Shown one piece after another: positions 35,114 to 44,312 of a DNA stretch of 64,000 bases. A model generated the notes under the pieces. That model saw nothing but the letters and a program-made list of their open reading frames with translations, was not told the origin of the DNA and ran no database searches. This DNA is from Rivularia sp. MS3 (GTDB lineage: Bacteria; Cyanobacteriota; Cyanobacteriia; Cyanobacteriales; Nostocaceae). The position numbers were made by a program, and so were the translations under genes. How positions within the stretch are numbered: position 1 is the first letter of the stretch; each line of letters starts with the position of its first letter. The stretch is from the NCBI GenBank assembly GCA_019192545.1, contig JAHCMI010000007.1, positions 113,854 to 177,853 on the forward strand, given 5' to 3'.

Positions 35114-36250
35114 TTAAGGAACAGGTGGTCTACCTATTTTGTTAACTAATGTTTCATACACTTTTAGATAGGTTGCTTCATCAATCCAAGCTCGATATGT
35201 CTTGCAGTGGGTGGTAACTGAATGTCCCATTAACTTTGCTCCGAAATCGGGAGTAAAACCAAACTCAAAACACCTACGTGCATAACAATGACGTAGATTA
35301 TATGGAGGAAATGGAATTTTTAAATCGTAGAAAAATCCTGATACCTTTGTTCCAAGTTTGGCATTGGAAGAATCTTCAATTGATTTCAAATTTGGTAAGA
35401 CAATTTCTTTAAGATTCCAATTTTCTGCCCATTCCGGATAAAGCGGATAAATAAATCGCTCTCCCGTTTTGGTTTCATCGCTAACTCGTGCAGTGGGAAA
35501 ATCTAGCATATCAACATGAAATGCTTCATGGGGACGCAAACCATATGCAGCACAAATCCCATATATCCACTGCCAACCTGGGCTAGAAATTCTTTCTCGC
35601 CATTGAGCTATCTGCTTATCAGTAGGTAGACTTCTTGGCGATACTGTTCCAGGAGAATAATTTCCTGTTAATTCTTTTATTGCTTCTAAATTCCCGAGTT
35701 TAGCGAATTTAGCAAGTCTACCCAACATATCACATACTCTTTTACGACTGCGCGTATCGGGTTCGCTAAGGCTAGCGAATTCAATCATCAAGTCAATAGA
35801 TAATTCTCTATCGTCGGCGAATTGTGCGAACTTTGGAAAAACAACTTGATAATCTTTCTTCCAGGTTGTTTCAGTTTGCTGGTTACGCTTTCTTCTTCTC
35901 CAATATTCGGCTTCAAACTTTTCTACCCAATCCGAAACGGTTTCTGGTTTTGGTGCTTGGCTCAATTGCCACTCAGCCCAGTCAAACTTGCCTTTATCAA
36001 GTTCTACCCTCAAAGCACGAGCTTGTTGTTCTGCATACTGCAATCCTGCAATGGTAGCTTTAACTCCTTGAGGATTTTCTTGCGTTCTTAAAGAAAGTTT
36101 CTGTTGGTAGGGTTTAGTTTTACCAGAATTTGGTTTTGGTGGAAGCGTTCCTCTTAACCATAAACTTCCCCCACGCTTTTCAATGCTGATGCCAGTATTT
36201 GAAGCCTTTAATCTACCATTTGCTTGAGCAAGACGATTATTAATATCCAT
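35114..36250 (-). CDS. Tyrosine recombinase / phage-type integrase
   Basis: The 378-residue protein has an N-terminal arm-binding-like part (about 1-100, GGSLWLRGTLPPKP), a SAM-like core-binding domain (about 105-195) and a catalytic domain. The catalytic set is visible: Arg in YGLRPHEAF (about 236), LRHCYARR (Arg 320, His 321), GHS (His 343) and the nucleophile Tyr 352 in KTYRAW. The gene lies 250 bp from the 3' end of tRNA-Cys and points away from it, the usual place for an integrase that uses the tRNA gene as attachment site. It most likely mobilises the genes to its left. Confidence 0.9.
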   Translation of the reverse strand: MDINNRLAQANGRLKASNTGISIEKRGGSLWLRGTLPPKPNSGKTKPYQQKLSLRTQENPQGVKATIAGLQYAEQQARALRVELDKGKFDWAEWQLSQAPKPETVSDWVEKFEAEYWRRRKRNQQTETTWKKDYQVVFPKFAQFADDRELSIDLMIEFASLSEPDTRSRKRVCDMLGRLAKFAKLGNLEAIKELTGNYSPGTVSPRSLPTDKQIAQWRERISSPGWQWIYGICAAYGLRPHEAFHVDMLDFPTARVSDETKTGERFIYPLYPEWAENWNLKEIVLPNLKSIEDSSNAKLGTKVSGFFYDLKIPFPPYNLRHCYARRCFEFGFTPDFGAKLMGHSVTTHCKTYRAWIDEATYLKVYETLVNKIGRPPVP

Positions 36251-36370
36251 AAAAATTTACCCCAAAGTTTTTAAGGGAAAGTTTTTTATAGATGTCACCC
36301 AATTTCAAACTGACGAACGCGCAATACTCGACTGAGTAGCTTTTCTCAAATTTTAAATGGCAGCTAAAAC

Positions 36371-36392
36371 TGTGACTAAATTTGTGACTAAA
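36371..36392. promoter_or_regulatory. Direct repeat TGTGACTAAA between integrase and tRNA
   Basis: TGTGACTAAA occurs at 36371 and 36383, 12 bp apart. A third partial match (ATTGTGGG) follows. The position between the integrase start and the tRNA 3' end suits integrase arm-type or excisionase binding sites. Inference from position. Confidence 0.4.
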
Positions 36393-36499
36393 ATTGTGGG
36401 TTGATTCTACCGGATTTGAACTAAAATGGAACAAACGAAGAATCCGCTCCTCGAAGCTAGAAGGCGCTTGGGAAGCGGGAAACAACGGAATATTAACAA

Positions 36500-36571
<72 letters not shown>

Positions 36572-37175
36572 GCATTTGCGTTATTTATCTTATCAAAATT
36601 TTTAATATAAATCTACCCCCCAATATATTTTTTTCTACAGCAGTGAAGGAAGAAGCTAACTGTAGGGAATTATATACTTTCTTTCCAAAACTATGTTTTC
36701 TGATAACAGTCAGGGAAGGAACACAAGTCTAGAATTGTCGTCCTACCCGCAATAAATCCGTAAAGCCTTATATGTATAAAACTTCAAGTATATTTTTTGC
36801 TGTCCGCGCAGATTTGCATTCTCCTCTATCTATGCTAGGATTTGACGTTACGTATAATACCTCTGCTTTTAGATAAAGCAGTATTTATACTTTTAATGAT
36901 ATGTGTGTTAAAAAATATTACATGTATAGCTTTTATATCTTAAGACAGATGAAAAACATATTGTTTTGCAAAAATAGTATAAGATATTGAAAACAAGCTG
37001 CGGTTTTTACTTAATTTATTGAGTAATTGCCAAGTGTATGTAACCAAAGTCAAATTAGATTGCTTGCAGTATGAATATTTTACGGAGGAAGTATTATTTA
37101 CAATCACATGAGTGAGCTATAACTACAAGGGAGGATTAGATATTAAGACTCGCATTAGACTGGTATCACCATCAT
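36572..37175. other. 604-bp intergenic region, no gene seen
   Basis: This AT-rich DNA lies between tRNA-Cys and the phosphoesterase gene. I see no convincing ORF or hairpin. The RBS AAGGGAGGA at about 37128 is too far from the 37176 start to be decisive. Confidence 0.5.
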
Positions 37176-37976
37176 ATGAAAGAAGTTTCGACCATAACTA
37201 TTGCTCAGATAACAGATATGCATCTATTTGCTTCGGAGCAGAAACAACTCCTGGGAATGCCTACAACAGAGTCTTTCCATGCTGTTATTGAAGGTTTGAA
37301 GAAGCTACGAGAGGAGCTTGATTTATTGTTGCTGACGGGAGATTTGTCGGGTGACGGTACGCCACAATCTTATAGTAATTTGCAAAATCTGCTGAGTCCG
37401 TTATTTCTTCCTAGTTATTGGCTGCCAGGAAATCATGATGATTTCACTATCATGAATGAAGTTTTAAATTTGGGATTGGTTTCTCGTCGTAAATGTTTTG
37501 AGCGCGGTGGATGGAATTTTGTATTGTTAGATTCTTCTGTAAAGAATGAAGTACACGGTTGTTTACGTGGCGAAACTTTAGAATGGCTGGATTTACAGTT
37601 AAGCATGACCGCAGACAAGCCAACAGCAATAGCACTTCATCATCCTCCTTTTAAAATAAATTCTCGTTGGTTGGACAACACTAGTTTGCAAAACTCACAA
37701 GAGTTATTTGCGGTTTTGGATAAATATCCACAAGTGAGATTGGTCTTTTTTGGGCATATACACCAAGAATTCTATCTTCAACGGCAAGGTGTGGATTATT
37801 TAGGAACTCCTTCAACTTGCGTCCAGTTTCAGCCAAGAAGCAAAAAATTTGCTTTAGATCGCAAGCCGCCAGGATTTCGCTTAATAAAACTTTATCCTAA
37901 TGGCACTTGGGAAAGCTGGGTTGAAAGAGTTCCTTATTTTCATCAAGTGGAATTAGCAGCGCGTGGATTTGGCTAG
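37176..37976 (+). CDS. cpdA: CpdA-like metallophosphoesterase (cyclic nucleotide phosphodiesterase)
   Basis: The 266-residue calcineurin-like phosphoesterase shows metal-binding motifs in order: QITDMHLF (D-x-H, about 11-16), LLTGDLSGDG (about 55-63), LPGNHDD (about 87-93), ALHHPP (about 155) and FGHIHQEF (about 192-199). The DMHLF and GDLSxDGTPxSY features are typical of class III cAMP phosphodiesterases (CpdA). The substrate assignment to 3',5'-cAMP is from family knowledge. It is convergent with cpcT. Confidence 0.85.
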   Translation: MKEVSTITIAQITDMHLFASEQKQLLGMPTTESFHAVIEGLKKLREELDLLLLTGDLSGDGTPQSYSNLQNLLSPLFLPSYWLPGNHDDFTIMNEVLNLGLVSRRKCFERGGWNFVLLDSSVKNEVHGCLRGETLEWLDLQLSMTADKPTAIALHHPPFKINSRWLDNTSLQNSQELFAVLDKYPQVRLVFFGHIHQEFYLQRQGVDYLGTPSTCVQFQPRSKKFALDRKPPGFRLIKLYPNGTWESWVERVPYFHQVELAARGFG

Positions 37977-37992
37977 TTATGATTGAAAAATG

Positions 37993-38583
37993 TTAAACCT
38001 TTACTTCTTCTGCGAAGCTGTGCCAGCGGACAAAATGAAACGGCCCTGCTACTGAACCCCAGATATGTTCGTCGGTTTCTAAGTCTCTACCTTTGTCTCT
38101 ACTGATAAATTTTTCTGCGTCGATTTCAAATTCGCTGTCGAGATAAGTGTTTTGCCCTTTGCGGAATACGATGCAGCTTTTACCTGGTTCTACCATGCCT
38201 TTGAAGCTGTGCCCAGTCCATTCTACAATCATGTTACAGCCTTCAAGCTTTTCTAAATGGTTTGGCTCTAATGCTTTAAGACGTTCTAAATCGCGAGATG
38301 CGCCATAAAATTTTTCTGCATTTTTAACTCTGTAATTTTCAATTATTATATGGTTTCCACCATCAACTAATTTATTAACTGCAACCCGATAGGGATCGTT
38401 AAGCATATAATCGTAAGCTTGCTCTACATAAAAGCTTACTCCCGATAGCAAATCTATGGGTAGAGGACGCATACATACCCGAATATGGGCAAAAAAAGGT
38501 GGATTTTCAAAGGCTTGTTCTTGATTACTAAAATCAGAAGCCATCCAGCGAGCTAAGGTTGGTATATCGGTAGAGTGCGACAT
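37993..38583 (-). CDS. cpcT: CpcT/CpeT-type phycobiliprotein lyase
   Basis: The 196-residue protein beginning MSHSTDIPTLARWMASDFSN is a CpcT/CpeT-family lyase, which attaches phycocyanobilin to phycocyanin beta-Cys155. Family signatures are the N-terminal WMASDFSNQEQAF, RPLPIDLLSGVSFYVEQAYD, YRVKNAEKFYGASRD, GCNMIVEWTGHSFKGMVEPGKSC and DEHIWGSVAGPFHFVRWHSF. A longer frame extends 55 codons upstream to 38748, but that part is encoded by dispersed repeat DNA and is not family-like, so the ATG at 38583 is chosen. It suits a phycobilisome-bearing host. Confidence 0.93.
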   Translation of the reverse strand: MSHSTDIPTLARWMASDFSNQEQAFENPPFFAHIRVCMRPLPIDLLSGVSFYVEQAYDYMLNDPYRVAVNKLVDGGNHIIIENYRVKNAEKFYGASRDLERLKALEPNHLEKLEGCNMIVEWTGHSFKGMVEPGKSCIVFRKGQNTYLDSEFEIDAEKFISRDKGRDLETDEHIWGSVAGPFHFVRWHSFAEEVKV

Positions 38584-38689
38584 TATATAGAATAATAATT
38601 TTGGATGAAAGTTTTTTAGATAAAGGTATATTAAACTGAAGTACCTCCACCTTGGGATACGCGCAAAGAATTTAAACAAATTTTGTTTA

Positions 38690-38746
38690 CCGGGGAACGC
38701 CACACGCCGCAGGCTCCGTCGTTGCACGGCGGAGTCACGGTGACTC
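38690..38746. repeat. Palindromic dispersed repeat upstream of cpcT
   Basis: CGCCGCAGGCTCCGTCG and GCACGGCGG segments can pair, and GAGTCAC-G-GTGACTC (38732-38746) is a perfect palindrome. GC-rich against AT-rich surroundings, it resembles mobile palindromic units. No gene is seen in 38584-38917 beyond this. Confidence 0.55.
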
Positions 38747-38917
38747 AAAACTACATCGCACTACATTTGATATTGCATTTTATCAGTAGGATTTAACCGA
38801 TGTACAAATATGCTGGAGAAAATAAATGGGAATATTCGTCATGCGATGAGTTGATATCAAATAATTTTTATAATTGTTATGACTTATGGCTTATTTCCCG
38901 TTCCCCACTTTAGCAGA

Positions 38918-40138
38918 ATGTTAAATATACAACGTTTAAGTTTTACGATTACTACGACTATTGCAATTTGTTTGATTTGGACTCCGTTGACGTTAGCAAA
39001 AGAAAAAAAGCCATTGCCACCCAAGGAGTTTCCACCTTCTCCATTAGAAATTACTGTACCCGATCCATTGCTTCCACAAGGTGCCACTCAGCAACAGTTG
39101 AGTTTAGAAGAAAAACGTTCTCTAGAAGCAGCTTTGGATCAATTAAATCAAGAGGCAATTGCAAAACTGCAAGCTGGAGATACCGAAGCAGCATTTGCTA
39201 CTTGGAATCGGGAATTGCGTTTGCGTCGTTATTTGGGTACTGCTTCAGAAATTGAAGCATTAAAACGAGTTGGTGGGTTTGCTTACACTCGAAACAATCG
39301 CCAACAAATAGGATATATTACTCAGCGATTGCAAGTCATTCAAAAACAAATTCAGCAACAGCAAACACCTAGTTTACAGCTATTGCAGGCTTTGAGTGAA
39401 GCTTATCTGCAAGTGCGATCGCCCGAAGCTGCGGTGGAAGCTTACAATCAAATTTTAATTATTGTGCGGGGTAATTCCGATGTTGCTGCGGAGGTAGAAA
39501 CACTCAAGACTATTGCCAAAATTCACCTTGATTGGTTTGATTATCCAGCAGCAGCAACTACCTACGAGCGATTATTAGTTTTAGTTTCTAATAATAATGA
39601 TGTTGAACAATCTTTACAAGATTTAGCTTACATTTATGACCGTACAAAACAGCCTAGAAAAGCAATAGATGCACGTAAAAAACTATCGTTAATTTACCGC
39701 CAAAGGAATGATTTTACCAAGCTATCGGCATTAAAACTAGCTATAGGTGAAGATTACGAAGTTTTAGCAAAAGAAAATTCTAATTTAGTCGATGAGGCTT
39801 TTAAAAATTATCAAGAAGCTTACACTATGGCTTGGGATTTTCAACAATATGTCCGCGCTGCTGAAGCTTTACAGAAGTTAATGTCATTATATATTGCAGA
39901 AGGTCAAACAGAAGATGCCCTGCAAACCTCTCAGATTTTATTACAAGCAGAAGAACGAGCCTCTAATTTTTACGGTATGATGAATGCCTACGAGCAAATA
40001 GGTAAAATTTATTTACAGCGTCAAGAAAATCAATCGGCTCTTGCAGCTTTTCAAAAAGGTTTAGAATTAGCGCAGCAGTTGGGTTATGAAACGGATGAAT
40101 TTACCCAACAAATTCAAAAAATATCGGGAAGAAGTTGA
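38918..40138 (+). CDS. Exported TPR-like protein
   Basis: With the start at the ATG at 38918 (MLNIQRLSFTITTT; a longer frame begins at 38879) the protein is 406 residues. It has a signal peptide (about 5-27, ending TLAKE), a Pro-rich linker, then helical tetratricopeptide-type repeats to the C-terminus (for example AAVEAYNQILIIVRGNSD, ALAAFQKGLELAQQLG). It is a conserved kind of protein in cyanobacteria with no assigned function. It lacks a CHAT domain, so it is not part of the CHAT family in region 1. Confidence 0.85.
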   Translation: MLNIQRLSFTITTTIAICLIWTPLTLAKEKKPLPPKEFPPSPLEITVPDPLLPQGATQQQLSLEEKRSLEAALDQLNQEAIAKLQAGDTEAAFATWNRELRLRRYLGTASEIEALKRVGGFAYTRNNRQQIGYITQRLQVIQKQIQQQQTPSLQLLQALSEAYLQVRSPEAAVEAYNQILIIVRGNSDVAAEVETLKTIAKIHLDWFDYPAAATTYERLLVLVSNNNDVEQSLQDLAYIYDRTKQPRKAIDARKKLSLIYRQRNDFTKLSALKLAIGEDYEVLAKENSNLVDEAFKNYQEAYTMAWDFQQYVRAAEALQKLMSLYIAEGQTEDALQTSQILLQAEERASNFYGMMNAYEQIGKIYLQRQENQSALAAFQKGLELAQQLGYETDEFTQQIQKISGRS

Positions 40139-40759
40139 AATAAATGAAATTATGTCTGTCCCTAATCTCGAAAAAGATTTCTAGTACGACACCACGTAAA
40201 TAAACTAACTATTAATCTGACATAAAAAGCTTATATTTCAAGTTTTTGCGCCTTCAGTCTTCTGCCTTCTTATTTCTGACGAATTGTACTAGTTTCCAGT
40301 CACCGGTTGGGAACTAGCACTCGTTTTCATTAAAATTGACGGGTGAAGGCAGGCAGGGGGAGAAAAGAATTTTGAGAAAAATAAACACATCAAAGAATTG
40401 AAAGAATTGATTGACTGTTAGAAAGCTTTGATTTTTTGATATTGATCTCTAATTGTATACTGAATTGCAACTATTAATTTTTGTAAATACTCTTGTTAAT
40501 AAAAATCTTTATCAATAAACTGAGCATTAAGTCAAAACAAACAAGTGTGGCGTATTTAGCGGCAAGCCCGTTAACCAGTTGCGCTTGGGGAATTTTAATA
40601 GTTAAAAAGCTTTGGTGCGTAGTTATTCCAACAAAAACAGGCTTTAATCGAAATTAAAGATTATGGTAATTAATTTATCTGCTTTGAGCAAAAGAGGTCG
40701 AGCAGTCATTAAAGCCAAACTATTGAAGAAATATAGCAACAAGGAGACGAAATTAAACG
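40139..40759. other. 621-bp region upstream of isiA
   Basis: It contains a dispersed repeat (CATTAAAATTGACGGGT at 40328, followed by a purine-rich tract to 40362). An AT-rich palindrome, ATAAA-AATC-TTTAT near 40499-40512, could be an iron-box (Fur) site. A 37-codon ORF (40663-40776) overlaps the isiA start. A long leader before isiA is usual in cyanobacteria. The promoter is not identifiable with confidence. Confidence 0.4.
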
Positions 40760-41803
40760 ATGCAAACTTACGATAATCCTAAAGTCAAATATGATTGGTG
40801 GGCTGGTAATGCACGCTTCGCTAATTTGTCTGGTTTATTCATCGGCGCTCATGCAGCGCAAGCAGCTTTAATTACTTTATGGGCTGGTTCGTTCACTCTA
40901 TTTGAACTATCTCGATATAACCCTGATGTACCAATGGGCGAGCAAGGGTTGATTTTATTGCCTCATCTAGCCACTTTAGGTTTTGGTGTAGGAGATGGTG
41001 GAATTGTAGTTGATACATACCCTTATTTCGCTATCGGAGTTATACACCTGATTTCATCTGCTGTCTTTGGTGCGGGTGGATTATTCCATACTTTCAAAGC
41101 TCCGAAAAATTTGAAAGATGCCAATGGACAAGCTCGTAAATTTCACTTTGAATGGGATGATGCCAAACAATTGGGAATTATTTTAGGGCATCATCTATTA
41201 TTTTTAGGAGTCGGAGCATTGTTGTTGGTAGCTAAAGCGATGTTCTTTGGCGGGCTTTATGATGCTGCGACAGAGACTGTCCGCACTGTGACTAATCCAA
41301 CTCTTAATCCTTTAGTTATCTATGGCTATCAGTTTCATTTTGCAAGTGTCGATAATCTTGAAGACTTAGTGGGAGGACATATTTATGTTGGCGTAATGTT
41401 GATTGGCGGGGGAATCTGGCATATTATCCAAGAACCTTTACCCTGGGCAAAGAAGGCTTTAATCTTCTCTGGTGAAGCAATTCTTTCTTATTCTTTGGGG
41501 GGAATAGCTTTGGCTGGATTTGTTGCATCTTATTATTGTGCAGTTAATACTTTGGCTTATCCTGTTGAATTTTATGGCCCGGCTTTAGAACTAAAATTTG
41601 GTATTTGCCCCTATTTTGCAGACACCATAGATTTACCATACGGCGCTCATACAGCTAGAGCATGGTTAGCAAACGCTCATTTCTTCCTTGCTTTCTTCTT
41701 TTTGCAAGGACATTTATGGCACGCGCTACGAGCTATTGGCGTTGATTTCAAACAGTTTGGTAAAGCATTAGATTCTGTAGGTACTGTTGCTAGCGAATCG
41801 TAA
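40760..41803 (+). CDS. isiA: Iron-stress chlorophyll-binding protein IsiA (CP43')
   Basis: The 347-residue, six-helix CP43-like antenna protein begins [20 protein letters not shown], the hallmark start of IsiA. Conserved His ligands occur in [60 protein letters not shown] and the last helix ([13 protein letters not shown]). It lacks the large lumenal loop of CP43. IsiA forms rings around photosystem I and serves as antenna and quencher under iron limitation. A strong RBS (AAGGAG) lies 11 nt before the ATG. It is followed by a second antenna gene 79 bp on and flavodoxin downstream. Confidence 0.96.
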   Translation: MQTYDNPKVKYDWWAGNARFANLSGLFIGAHAAQAALITLWAGSFTLFELSRYNPDVPMGEQGLILLPHLATLGFGVGDGGIVVDTYPYFAIGVIHLISSAVFGAGGLFHTFKAPKNLKDANGQARKFHFEWDDAKQLGIILGHHLLFLGVGALLLVAKAMFFGGLYDAATETVRTVTNPTLNPLVIYGYQFHFASVDNLEDLVGGHIYVGVMLIGGGIWHIIQEPLPWAKKALIFSGEAILSYSLGGIALAGFVASYYCAVNTLAYPVEFYGPALELKFGICPYFADTIDLPYGAHTARAWLANAHFFLAFFFLQGHLWHALRAIGVDFKQFGKALDSVGTVASES

Positions 41804-41811
41804 TTATTATG

Positions 41812-41836
41812 GAGACGTTGTTTTATGCAGCGTCTC
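41812..41836. repeat. Hairpin between isiA and the next antenna gene
   Basis: GAGACGTTG-TTTTATG-CAGCGTCTC (one G-T pair) lies 8 bp after the isiA stop. It belongs to the AGACGT palindrome family. With no T-run it could act as an mRNA 3' stabiliser, giving more isiA than downstream message. Confidence 0.5.
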
Positions 41837-41882
41837 TAAATAAAACTTCCGTCATCAAAAATTTTGGAAAAGGGTAATAATT

Positions 41883-42848
41883 GTGACTGTTTCAATTGAT
41901 AAAACTTTTGCATCAGGTACAGACTCACCTTGGTTAGTTGGTAATGCTCGTTTGACTAATTTGTCGGGACAATTATTAGGCGCACATATTGCTCATGCAG
42001 GCTTAATCATGTTTTGGGCTGGAAGTATTACCATCATTGAGGTATTGCGTTTTATCCCTGGTGTACCAATGCACGAGCAGGCGATGACTCTGTTACCTCA
42101 TCTCGCAACTTTAGGTTGGGGTGTTGGTGTTGAAGGAGAAGTAGTGAATACTTATCCTTATTTCGTAGTTGGTATTGTGCATTTAATTGCTTCTGCGGTT
42201 TTAGGTGCGGGTGGATTGTTTCACGTATTTCGCGGTCCCAAAGTGTTACATAGCGCTGGCGGAATAGTAGCAAAATTTCACTATGAATGGAACGATCCTA
42301 AAAAGTTAGGGTTTATTTTAGGCAGTCATTTGATTGTTTTAGGTTTAGGAGCATTTCTTTTAGTCTTGAAAGCGATGTTCTTTGGTGGAATTTATGATGC
42401 CTTACTTGGTAACGTGCGATTAATCGGCAATCCCACTCTCGATCCAAGGATTATATTTGGTTATTTGGTGGGTTTAAAAGATGGTAGTTGGAATCTTTTG
42501 GGAATGGCAAGCGTTGACAATCTCGAAGATGTTATCGGCGGTCATATCTGGGTAGGATTGATGTTAATTTTAGGTGGTATTTGGCATGTTTTCATACCAC
42601 CATTTTCTTGGGTAAGGCGAATATTCCCGATTCAAAATGGTGAGGAAATTCTTTCATACAGCTTGCTCGGCTTAGCTTTAATGGGTTTCATTTCTATTCC
42701 ATTCGTAGCTTATAACCAGATAGTCTATCCCATTGAATTCTATGGTTACGACCGCTTGGGAAGAGCAAATATACAGCTTTTCTTAGGAATTATAGCTTTT
42801 TGCGGCTATATCTGGCATTCTTGGCGTTCCCGGCAAATAAACCCTTAA
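41883..42848 (+). CDS. Pcb/IsiA-family antenna protein, 321 residues
   Basis: A six-helix chlorophyll-binding protein related to IsiA, starting at GTG (41883) with the typical [24 protein letters not shown]. His-containing motifs are retained ([67 protein letters not shown]). It is shorter than its neighbours: the last lumenal loop and C-terminus are trimmed, ending SWRSRQINP. Such paralogues accompany isiA in several filamentous cyanobacteria. Its pigment and photosystem partner are unknown. A strong terminator follows. Confidence 0.92.
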   Translation: MTVSIDKTFASGTDSPWLVGNARLTNLSGQLLGAHIAHAGLIMFWAGSITIIEVLRFIPGVPMHEQAMTLLPHLATLGWGVGVEGEVVNTYPYFVVGIVHLIASAVLGAGGLFHVFRGPKVLHSAGGIVAKFHYEWNDPKKLGFILGSHLIVLGLGAFLLVLKAMFFGGIYDALLGNVRLIGNPTLDPRIIFGYLVGLKDGSWNLLGMASVDNLEDVIGGHIWVGLMLILGGIWHVFIPPFSWVRRIFPIQNGEEILSYSLLGLALMGFISIPFVAYNQIVYPIEFYGYDRLGRANIQLFLGIIAFCGYIWHSWRSRQINP

Positions 42849-42898
42849 TTTTCTATAGTCTATAATTCTTCTGATTCACAGAGCCGACTCAATTTAAC

Positions 42899-42933
42899 GT
42901 CCGTAGCTGATATTGTTCTACGGACATTTTTTT
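42899..42933 (+). terminator. Rho-independent terminator after second antenna gene
   Basis: GTCCGTAG and CTACGGAC form a perfect 8-bp stem around an 11-nt loop, followed by A and seven T. It lies about 50 bp after the stop codon and separates the isiA pair from the Cys-rich gene. Confidence 0.85.
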
Positions 42934-42966
42934 GGAAAATCATTTTGAGGATTAATAAGATAAGTC

Positions 42967-43251
42967 ATGCTACTTACATCTCTTTGTGCTTTCTGTGCCT
43001 GGTCAATAGTCATCTTAGCTATTACCAGTTTTTGTTTGATATTAAACAAGGGAACCAACCACATCAAAAAACTTCACGATATTCCTTGCTCTGGCTGCGA
43101 TTTTTTTACCAATGACTATCGTCTCAAATGTACTATTCATCCTTCCAAAGCTTGCTCGGAAGAAGCTATTGGCTGTATTGATTTTGAAGCAAAGACTGTT
43201 AATTGCAATGCTTGTCAACAAGGTAAGCGCAAGTTGTATCCGCCTTTCTAA
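42967..43251 (+). CDS. Small one-helix Cys-rich protein
   Basis: The 94-residue protein has a transmembrane helix (about 8-27) and a soluble tail. Five conserved-looking Cys lie in PCSGCDFFTNDYRLKC, SKACSEE and AIGCIDFE, plus the late NCNACQQGK. The spacing would suit metal or Fe-S binding or disulfides. It lies between antenna genes and flavodoxin in an iron-stress locus. I do not recognise a named family. Confidence 0.72.
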   Translation: MLLTSLCAFCAWSIVILAITSFCLILNKGTNHIKKLHDIPCSGCDFFTNDYRLKCTIHPSKACSEEAIGCIDFEAKTVNCNACQQGKRKLYPPF

Positions 43252-43256
43252 AATTA

Positions 43257-43264
43257 GCGATCGC
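43257..43264. repeat. HIP1 octamer
   Basis: GCGATCGC, the highly iterated palindrome of cyanobacterial genomes. Others occur within genes, for example near 5729, 22880, 23353 and 62823. The rest of 43252-43611 shows nothing else I can support. Confidence 0.7.
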
Positions 43265-43611
43265 TGCGAGTAGCGAGTAGTAAAAATTGCCCTGCATTAG
43301 TTAACTTGGTGAGTTACTAGTAAAACAATAAATATATTTACAAAACTTCATACTACAATCGCAAAATATTCTCAAAAAACCTGGTATGCTATAAAGAAAT
43401 TATTGAGAGTAATATGCATTAAGCTGAAATATCAAAAGCTGATCTTTGTGTGCAAGGTATAGGAAGTAAGTCTACCCATAATTAATTATGACGAATTATG
43501 GCGGCTTCGCTTGCTTATTAATGCTTGATTGCTTACAAGATAGCTTTAATAGAAATGAGTTGCAAGAGTTGGTTTTTGCTAGTTAATTTTTGTGGAGCAA
43601 GTAGCTTTAAA

Positions 43612-44121
43612 ATGTCAAAACAAATTGGTCTTTTTTACGGTACAACAACAGGTAAAACCGAATCTGCTGCGGAAATGATTCGGGATGCTTTGGGTGATGG
43701 TGTAACGATGCATGATATTGCAGAAGCAGAAGCTAGTGAATTTGAGGAGTATGAATGTCTGATTATTGGCTGCCCGACTTGGAACATTGGCGAACTTCAG
43801 AGTGATTGGGAAGGCTTTTTTGAAGAACTTGATGAGGTTGATTTTAGTGGTAAAACAGTTGCTTATTTTGGTACTGGCGATCAAGTTGGATATGACGAAA
43901 ATTTTCAAGATGCAATGGGCATATTAGAAGAAAAGATTTCTGAAAAAGGTGGGAAAACCGTTGGTTATACCTCAACGGATGGATATGAATTTAGTGAATC
44001 AAAAGCTTTGAGAGACGGTAAGTTTTGCGGACTTGCTCTAGATGATGACAATCAATCAGATTTAAGCGATGAAAGGATTAAGGCTTGGACTGCTCAAATA
44101 AAGTCAGATTTCGGATTATGA
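43612..44121 (+). CDS. isiB: Flavodoxin IsiB
   Basis: The 169-residue long-chain flavodoxin starts MSKQIGLFYGTTTGKTESAA, whose GTTTGKTE loop binds FMN phosphate. The FMN-flanking aromatics are in GCPTWNIGELQSDW (Trp) and GTGDQVGYDENFQDA (Tyr). It replaces ferredoxin as electron carrier under iron limitation. A longer frame begins at 43525, but the ATG at 43612 gives the family N-terminus. It is located in the isiA locus, although separated from isiA by three features and about 1.8 kb. Confidence 0.95.
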   Translation: MSKQIGLFYGTTTGKTESAAEMIRDALGDGVTMHDIAEAEASEFEEYECLIIGCPTWNIGELQSDWEGFFEELDEVDFSGKTVAYFGTGDQVGYDENFQDAMGILEEKISEKGGKTVGYTSTDGYEFSESKALRDGKFCGLALDDDNQSDLSDERIKAWTAQIKSDFGL

Positions 44122-44183
44122 ATCGTGTAATCGAGAAAGCTAAAAAGTTGGGTAATGCCAGAGAAGAGGAACAGAGGGAGACA

Positions 44184-44235
44184 ATTGTTAACTCCTAACT
44201 CCTAACTTCTAATTACTAACTTTTAATTACTAAAT
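44184..44235 (+). repeat. Short tandem repeats (AACTCCT/TAATTAC type)
   Basis: Reiterated AACTCCTAACTCCTAACTTC and TAATTACTAACTTTTAATTAC heptamer-like units. Similar tracts lie at 10722-10745, 15020-15058, 50020-50050, 52110-52158 and 60801-60918. They are typical STRRs of filamentous cyanobacteria. Confidence 0.7.
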
Positions 44236-44245
44236 CCAAAATCCC

Positions 44246-44288
44246 GGACACTTACTACAACGGAGGGAACCTCCGCAGCGTAGTGTCC
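44246..44288 (+). promoter_or_regulatory. Leader hairpin before third antenna gene
   Basis: Inner arms CGGAGG-GAA-CCTCCG and outer arms GGACAC(TTA)CTAC / GTAGTGTCC build a strong stem ending 24 nt before the ATG. The only purine-rich Shine-Dalgarno-like sequence nearby (GGAGGG) lies inside the stem. It may be a transposed repeat or a translation-control hairpin. Confidence 0.45.
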
Positions 44289-44312
44289 TCAAAATCTAAA
44301 ATCCATAATAGA

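Noticed and set aside
34961..35149. 62-codon plus-strand ORF between the Uma2 and integrase genes
   Set aside because: It overlaps both gene ends in antisense and shows no protein-like pattern.
38584..38748. N-terminal extension of CpcT
   Set aside because: It is encoded by dispersed palindromic repeat DNA; the family N-terminus begins at the ATG at 38583.
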